Positions 14,202 through 18,602 of a DNA stretch of 18,602 nucleotides are shown one piece after another. The notes below the pieces were generated by a model that ran no database searches, was not told where the DNA came from, and was given only the letters and a program-made list of their open reading frames with translations. This DNA comes from DATATB01 sp036268995 (GTDB lineage: Bacteria; Planctomycetota; Planctomycetia; Pirellulales; PNKZ01): NCBI GenBank assembly GCA_036268995.1, contig DATATB010000052.1, positions 1 through 18,602 on the forward strand, read 5' to 3'. Every line of letters begins with the position of its first letter. Position 1 is the stretch's first letter. A program made the position numbers and the translations under genes.

Positions 14202-17200
14202 CTGCCCAATGGAAATACGCCGGCGCCGTGCTCATGCCCGACGTGCTGCGGAGGCAGTTTGCCGAGGGCGCCGGAGGTCCAATCCACGGCCGACAATCCG
14301 ATCCGCTATGTCAATGGCGAGATTCGGCTGATGGCCAACGACGTGGGCGCCGACGGCTTCGGCTTTAGTTGGGGCCATACGCGCAGCTACAACAACCAGA
14401 TGGCCAGCGACGCCGATTTCGGCAATGGCTACAACTGGCTGATCAAGCAGTGGCCGTACCTGGCCTGGAGCGATGGGCAGCTCGTGCTGGTCAGCACGGG
14501 CAATGCGTCGCTGTGGTTCAATTACGATCCCTCGGCCGACCCGGACGACCAGTTCAGCGTGTGCTATGGCGCCCTTGACACGCTCGTCTACACCGCCGGC
14601 ACGTATGTGCTCACCAAGCCCGACGGAACGCAGGACACCTACGCAGGTTTTGGCGGCGGCACGCACGCGCCGCTGCTCAAACGCACCGCGCCCGGCGGGC
14701 TGGAACTTGTGGTCACCTATTCCGGCAGCCGGCCGACGCTCGCCAAGCGCACCGCCATCTCCGGCGACGCCGAATCGTTCGTCTACGACTACTTCACCTC
14801 GGGCGACAATGCCGGCCGGCTGTCGTCGGTCACGCTCGTGCGTCAGCCGATCGGGGGAACCGCGTTCAATGTCCGCCGGGCGACGTACACGTATTACGAT
14901 TCGGGCGACGCCAACGGCTCGATCGGCGATCTGAAAACGGCCGTGCAGCAGGTTTACAACGCCAGTACCTGGCAAACGCTCGGCACGTCTTACTATCGCT
15001 ATTGGACCAGTGGCGGCGGGCCGGGCTTTGCACATGGCTTGAAGTCCGTATTCCAACCGGCCAGCTACGCGGCCTTGTACGCGGCGCATGGCAGCCCGGA
15101 CAGCTTGAGCGATGCGACCGTCGCCCCCTACGCCGACAATTATTTCGAGTACGACTCCCTCGACCGCGTGACGCGCGAGGATGTCAACGGCGGGCAATCC
15201 ACGCACCTGCTCAGCTACGCGATCAATCCAAGCGGCGACGACAGCCTGCCCAACGATTGGACCGCCATGACGACCGAGCAACTGCTCGACGGCAGCACGC
15301 TGCTCGTGCAGAACATCGTCTATACCAACTCGATCGGCCAGGTGCTGCTCAAGGACACTTCGAACACCGCGTCACGCACCGAAGGGCTGCACTGGCTCGA
15401 CTACCAGGAGTTCGACGAGAACAATAACCTGGTGCGGCACGCCCTGCCTTCGGCCGTGGCCGCGTATGACCCCGACACGCTGGAGGTCACGCTGCGAGCG
15501 GATGCCGGCCTGATCCAGTCGTACGAATACGACGACGACGGCAATCTGGAGTTCGAGTTGGCGCAGAACGGCGAGTACGGCGATCTCGTGCTGGTGGCCA
15601 GTTACACCTACGACACGAGCGGACCGGTCATCCAAGTGTCCACCCAGACCGACGCGCTGGGCAATACCACCAGCTATAGCTATGCCTATCACGCCGGAAC
15701 CAGCCAGGTGGCCGAGAAGGTCACGACGCTGCCGGTGGTCGATCCGACGCACAACGGTAGCGGCGCGACGATCACCCAGCGCGAGATCTACGACACCTAC
15801 GGCAACATGAACTGGGAACGCGGCCCGCGCGGGTTTATCGACTACTTTAATTACGACGTGACGACCGGCGCTCGCGTCCTGCAGATCGAGGACGTGAACG
15901 ACACGCTCATCTCGATGCCGACGGATCTGGTCGATGACTTGGGCCTGTGGAGCACACCGGCGGGTGGCGGAGCCCATTTGGAGACGGACTATACCGTCGA
16001 CAACCAAGGCCGGACGGTCCAGGTACTCGGGCCGACGCACGATATTATCCTGTCGAGCACCGATGAGGACGGCGATACGACGTACTCCAGCAACGCCCGC
16101 CGCACGGCCACTTGGACCATTTACCAGGACGATATCAACGAGATCTGGACTTCCGGCGGCTATGCCGCGCCCAGCGGCGGCGGCTATGCGTATACGCTCG
16201 TCAATCCGGTCACCATTCAGCAGTTCGACGACGATGGCAAGCTGCTGGCCACGATTGCGGCGACCAAGTCCGACATCAGCGGGCCGCTGTCTGCCAGCGA
16301 TTCGTTCCCGCAATCGAGCTACGTGGCCTGGACCGTGCAAGCCTACAACGACTCGGGCGATCTGACCGCTACGCGCGTGTATAAACTGATTCCCACCAGC
16401 GGCTCGGGCAGTTCCGGCACCCACTACGACGAGACCGACTACGGCTACACGGCCTTGGACTTGCAAAACAAGGTCCGCTCACCCGGCGGCACCATTACCC
16501 GGACCGTGTACGATGCCCTGAATCGCGTGGCCAGCGTCTACGTCGGCACCAACGACAACGGCGCCACCGACGAAGATCCCACCGGCGGCGGAGCCGGCGG
16601 CAACAACATGGTCTGCACGCAAGCCAACGTCTACGACGGCGGCGGCGTGGGCGACAGCAACGTCACGCAGTCCACCGTTTACGTCGACTCCACGAGCACC
16701 AACGATCGCGTCACCAACTACGGCTACGACTGGCGCAACCGGCGAACGAGCGTCACCGGCCCGCTGGGTTTTTATCAGGAAAACACCTACGACGACGCCA
16801 ACCGCGTGATTCAAACCGACCAGCGCAATACCAGCGCCGGCGGCACGCTGCTGGCGCGCAGCCAGACTTTGTACGACGAGCAGGGCCGCGTCTATCAACA
16901 GCTGCGGTGGGAAGTCGATCCGGCGACCGGCGCCCTGGGCAATTCCTTGGTCGACAACACTTGGTACGACGAGGCCGGCAACGTCATCAAGAGCCAGCCG
17001 TCGGGCAGCCAGGCCTTTACCAAGGCCAGCTACGACGGCCTCGGCCGGCAGATCGGTCAGTACACCGGCTACTTCGCCACCAGCGGCGTGGACGACTACA
17101 CCACGGTCGACGAAACCAACAAGATCTTCGAGCAGACGCTGACGACTTACGACGACGCCGGCAACGTTTTGCAAATCGCTAGTTTCCAGCGCCTGCACAA

Positions 17201-18602
17201 TGCCTACTCCGCCTACGGTCCGCTGACGACCAGCACTGCTCGAGTCACCTACACGGCCTTCTGGTACAACTCGGCGAACCGGCAGATGTTTTCGGCCAAC
17301 TATGGCACCAACGGCGGCACCGCGCTCACGCGCCCGGACGTTGCTCCCGCCTCGAGTGCCAGCGTGCTGGTCACCTTCAGTAACTACGGCCAAGACGGCG
17401 ACCCGTTCCAGACGATCGATCCGGCCGGCAGCGACAACCGCCGCATCTTCGACCGGCGGCATCGCATCATCCAGACGATCACCAATGCCGTCTCGGGCTC
17501 CAGTGCCCCGGACGCGAACAACTCGGTCCTGACCAGCTACTCGCCCGACGGCCAGGTCGCCACGTTGACCGCCGTGAATCCGACAACGGGCGACCAAACG
17601 ACCACGTACACCTACGGCACCACGCTCAGCAATTCGGCCGTGGCTCGCACGGACTTGCTCCGCTCCGTGACGTATCCCGACGGCGGCGTGGTCAGTTACG
17701 AGTACAACCGCCAAGGCCAGGTCACGCAGATGACCGACCAGAACGGCACGGTGCATCAATATGCGTACGATCCGCTCGGCCGGCCGACGGCCGATAGCGT
17801 GATTACCCTAGGCACGGGCATCGACGGCGCCGTCCGCCGCATTGCCCGCACTTATAATACTGCCGGCCTGCCGCAAAACGTCACCAGCTACAGCGCCGCC
17901 ACGGGTGGCACCGTGGTCAACGACATTCAGTACCAGTACAATGGCTTCCGGCAGCTTACGGCCGAATACCAGAGCCACTCAGGCGCCGTGAACACGTCCA
18001 GCACACCCGCCGTGCAGTATTCTTATGCCGACGGCAGCCAGAACACCGTCCGCCTGACGGAGATCACCTACCCATCTGGCAATGGCCCCAGCTACGAGTA
18101 TGCCGGCCCGTCTAGCGACGGCGACATGCTGAGTCGCGTCACGCAGATCATGGACAGTTCCGGTCCGGTGGTCGATTACGTCTATCTCGGCCTAAAAACC
18201 TTCGTCCAGGTCGAATACCCGGATCCCGGCATCCGCTACGACCTGGCCTTCGGCTCCGGCTCGAATCTTTATGCCGGGCTCGACAACTTCGGACGCGTGA
18301 TCGACTGCCGCTGGCGCAAAGTCTCCACCGGCGCCGACGTCGAGCGCATTCAGTACGGCTACGACCTGGCCAGCAACCGCACCTGGCGCCACAACACCGT
18401 CGCCCCGGGCGGCAACGACGAACTCTACACTTACGACGGCCTGCACCGCCTCGAAAACTTCCAGCGCGGCACCTTCTCCGGCAGCGACCGGACGACCATC
18501 ACCTCTCAAACCCTCGGCCAATCCTGGACGCTCGACGCCACCGGCAACTGGTCGGCGTTCGTCGACACCGACGCCTTGGTCCCGGCCAACAGCGTCAGCC
18601 AA
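13098..18602 (+). CDS. Giant RHS/YD-repeat protein with serine-rich N-terminal tract (3' end outside the window)
   Basis: One frame is open from the ATG at 13098 to the window edge: at least 1835 codons with no stop. Residues 1-368 are about two-thirds Ser, in an (X-Ser-Ser)n pattern. A cysteine cluster, PAPCSCPTCCGG, follows (Cys378, 380, 383, 384). Residues 400-435 (NPIRYVNGEIRLMANDVGAD and on to WGHTRSYNN) resemble the entry domain ahead of RHS repeats. From about 685 to the edge come many YD repeats, such as YDSLDRVTRED, YDALNRVASVY, YDEQGRVYQQL, YDEAGNVIKSQ, YDGLGRQIGQY, YDPLGRPTADS and YDLASNRTW. RHS repeats build a beta-cage shell, often around a variable C-terminal toxin; the core-end motif and any toxin lie beyond the window. 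No classical signal peptide is visible, so export is uncertain. GTGAGG at 13084-13089 supports the start. Wall- or surface-located planctomycete RHS protein is the best guess; the long antisense frames across it are shadows. Confidence 0.92.
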   Translation, partial: MSSSMFSSASSGSSGSSSGSSASSPSSSASSAGAAPSSPSSASSAGNPWFPPSSPSSESSSSASSPSSSGSSLSSNSSPSSASSAGSPSSASSASSSSVSSGSSPSSSGSSASSSSSSNSSPSSSDSSATPPSSPSSPSSSGSSGSSVSSASSSSDSSPSSSNSSSGSSSGSSPSSSNSSASSPSSSNSSASSVGISSGSSASSPTGADSGGSSASSATNLLSSASSASSADGPSSASSASSPTFSSASSASSSNSSSSSSSATIPSSGSSASSASSSSSSSSDSSASSSSDSSRSSPSSSSSSSDSSSSSSDSSGSSPSASSYSSPSSSVSSVSSYSSWSSPSSSFSSMSSPGWSSSSSSSDSSGSLLPNGNTPAPCSCPTCCGGSLPRAPEVQSTADNPIRYVNGEIRLMANDVGADGFGFSWGHTRSYNNQMASDADFGNGYNWLIKQWPYLAWSDGQLVLVSTGNASLWFNYDPSADPDDQFSVCYGALDTLVYTAGTYVLTKPDGTQDTYAGFGGGTHAPLLKRTAPGGLELVVTYSGSRPTLAKRTAISGDAESFVYDYFTSGDNAGRLSSVTLVRQPIGGTAFNVRRATYTYYDSGDANGSIGDLKTAVQQVYNASTWQTLGTSYYRYWTSGGGPGFAHGLKSVFQPASYAALYAAHGSPDSLSDATVAPYADNYFEYDSLDRVTREDVNGGQSTHLLSYAINPSGDDSLPNDWTAMTTEQLLDGSTLLVQNIVYTNSIGQVLLKDTSNTASRTEGLHWLDYQEFDENNNLVRHALPSAVAAYDPDTLEVTLRADAGLIQSYEYDDDGNLEFELAQNGEYGDLVLVASYTYDTSGPVIQVSTQTDALGNTTSYSYAYHAGTSQVAEKVTTLPVVDPTHNGSGATITQREIYDTYGNMNWERGPRGFIDYFNYDVTTGARVLQIEDVNDTLISMPTDLVDDLGLWSTPAGGGAHLETDYTVDNQGRTVQVLGPTHDIILSSTDEDGDTTYSSNARRTATWTIYQDDINEIWTSGGYAAPSGGGYAYTLVNPVTIQQFDDDGKLLATIAATKSDISGPLSASDSFPQSSYVAWTVQAYNDSGDLTATRVYKLIPTSGSGSSGTHYDETDYGYTALDLQNKVRSPGGTITRTVYDALNRVASVYVGTNDNGATDEDPTGGGAGGNNMVCTQANVYDGGGVGDSNVTQSTVYVDSTSTNDRVTNYGYDWRNRRTSVTGPLGFYQENTYDDANRVIQTDQRNTSAGGTLLARSQTLYDEQGRVYQQLRWEVDPATGALGNSLVDNTWYDEAGNVIKSQPSGSQAFTKASYDGLGRQIGQYTGYFATSGVDDYTTVDETNKIFEQTLTTYDDAGNVLQIASFQRLHNAYSAYGPLTTSTARVTYTAFWYNSANRQMFSANYGTNGGTALTRPDVAPASSASVLVTFSNYGQDGDPFQTIDPAGSDNRRIFDRRHRIIQTITNAVSGSSAPDANNSVLTSYSPDGQVATLTAVNPTTGDQTTTYTYGTTLSNSAVARTDLLRSVTYPDGGVVSYEYNRQGQVTQMTDQNGTVHQYAYDPLGRPTADSVITLGTGIDGAVRRIARTYNTAGLPQNVTSYSAATGGTVVNDIQYQYNGFRQLTAEYQSHSGAVNTSSTPAVQYSYADGSQNTVRLTEITYPSGNGPSYEYAGPSSDGDMLSRVTQIMDSSGPVVDYVYLGLKTFVQVEYPDPGIRYDLAFGSGSNLYAGLDNFGRVIDCRWRKVSTGADVERIQYGYDLASNRTWRHNTVAPGGNDELYTYDGLHRLENFQRGTFSGSDRTTITSQTLGQSWTLDATGNWSAFVDTDALVPANSVSQ

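Overview
The window is GC-rich bacterial chromosome with a planctomycete flavour (inferred, probably the Pirellulales side of Planctomycetota). The reasons are a formylglycine sulfatase of the iduronate-sulfatase type, a very large RHS/YD-repeat protein with a serine-rich front end, an 80-residue protein ending in a YNGLSDEEVAE-type motif, and many loosely related glycosyltransferases. I see no rRNA, tRNA, insertion sequence or CRISPR array.

Left part (1-4800): the 3' end of an unrecognised gene enters from the left edge. It is followed by a small acidic protein gene that may be leaderless, a LemA-family envelope protein gene, and a convergent secreted sulfatase gene whose stop lies 10 bp from the lemA stop. 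Then come a 64-residue hydrophilic protein gene (minus strand), a 451-bp gap with a strong hairpin, and a ferritin-like YciE/YciF (DUF892) gene whose product has a histone-like basic tail.

Middle (4833-12775, minus strand): eight tightly packed genes read leftward as one probable operon. In transcription order they encode a GT4 glycosyltransferase, a GT-A/GT2 glycosyltransferase, a second divergent GT-A-like protein, a UDP-glucuronate 4-epimerase-like sugar epimerase, a GT9/heptosyltransferase-like protein with a cysteine-rich tail, a small SAM methyltransferase, another GT-like protein, and a large protein with two GT-A domains in tandem. Two junctions are ATGA stop/start overlaps. Together they look like a pathway that builds and methyl-caps a glycan, possibly containing uronic acid.

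Right part (12776-18602): a 322-bp divergent intergenic region holds a near-consensus sigma-70-type promoter firing right and a possible leftward terminator or attenuator ahead of the glycan operon. Rightward runs one open frame of at least 1835 codons that leaves the window. It encodes about 368 residues of serine-rich (X-Ser-Ser)n low complexity, a CxCxxCC cluster, an RHS entry domain and then many YD repeats.

The most interesting idea is that the glycosyltransferase operon and the divergent serine-rich RHS gene form one system. The serine tract would be a heavily O-glycosylated stalk, loosely analogous to serine-rich-repeat adhesins that travel with their own glycosyltransferases. The arrangement is seen in the sequence; the functional link is inference.
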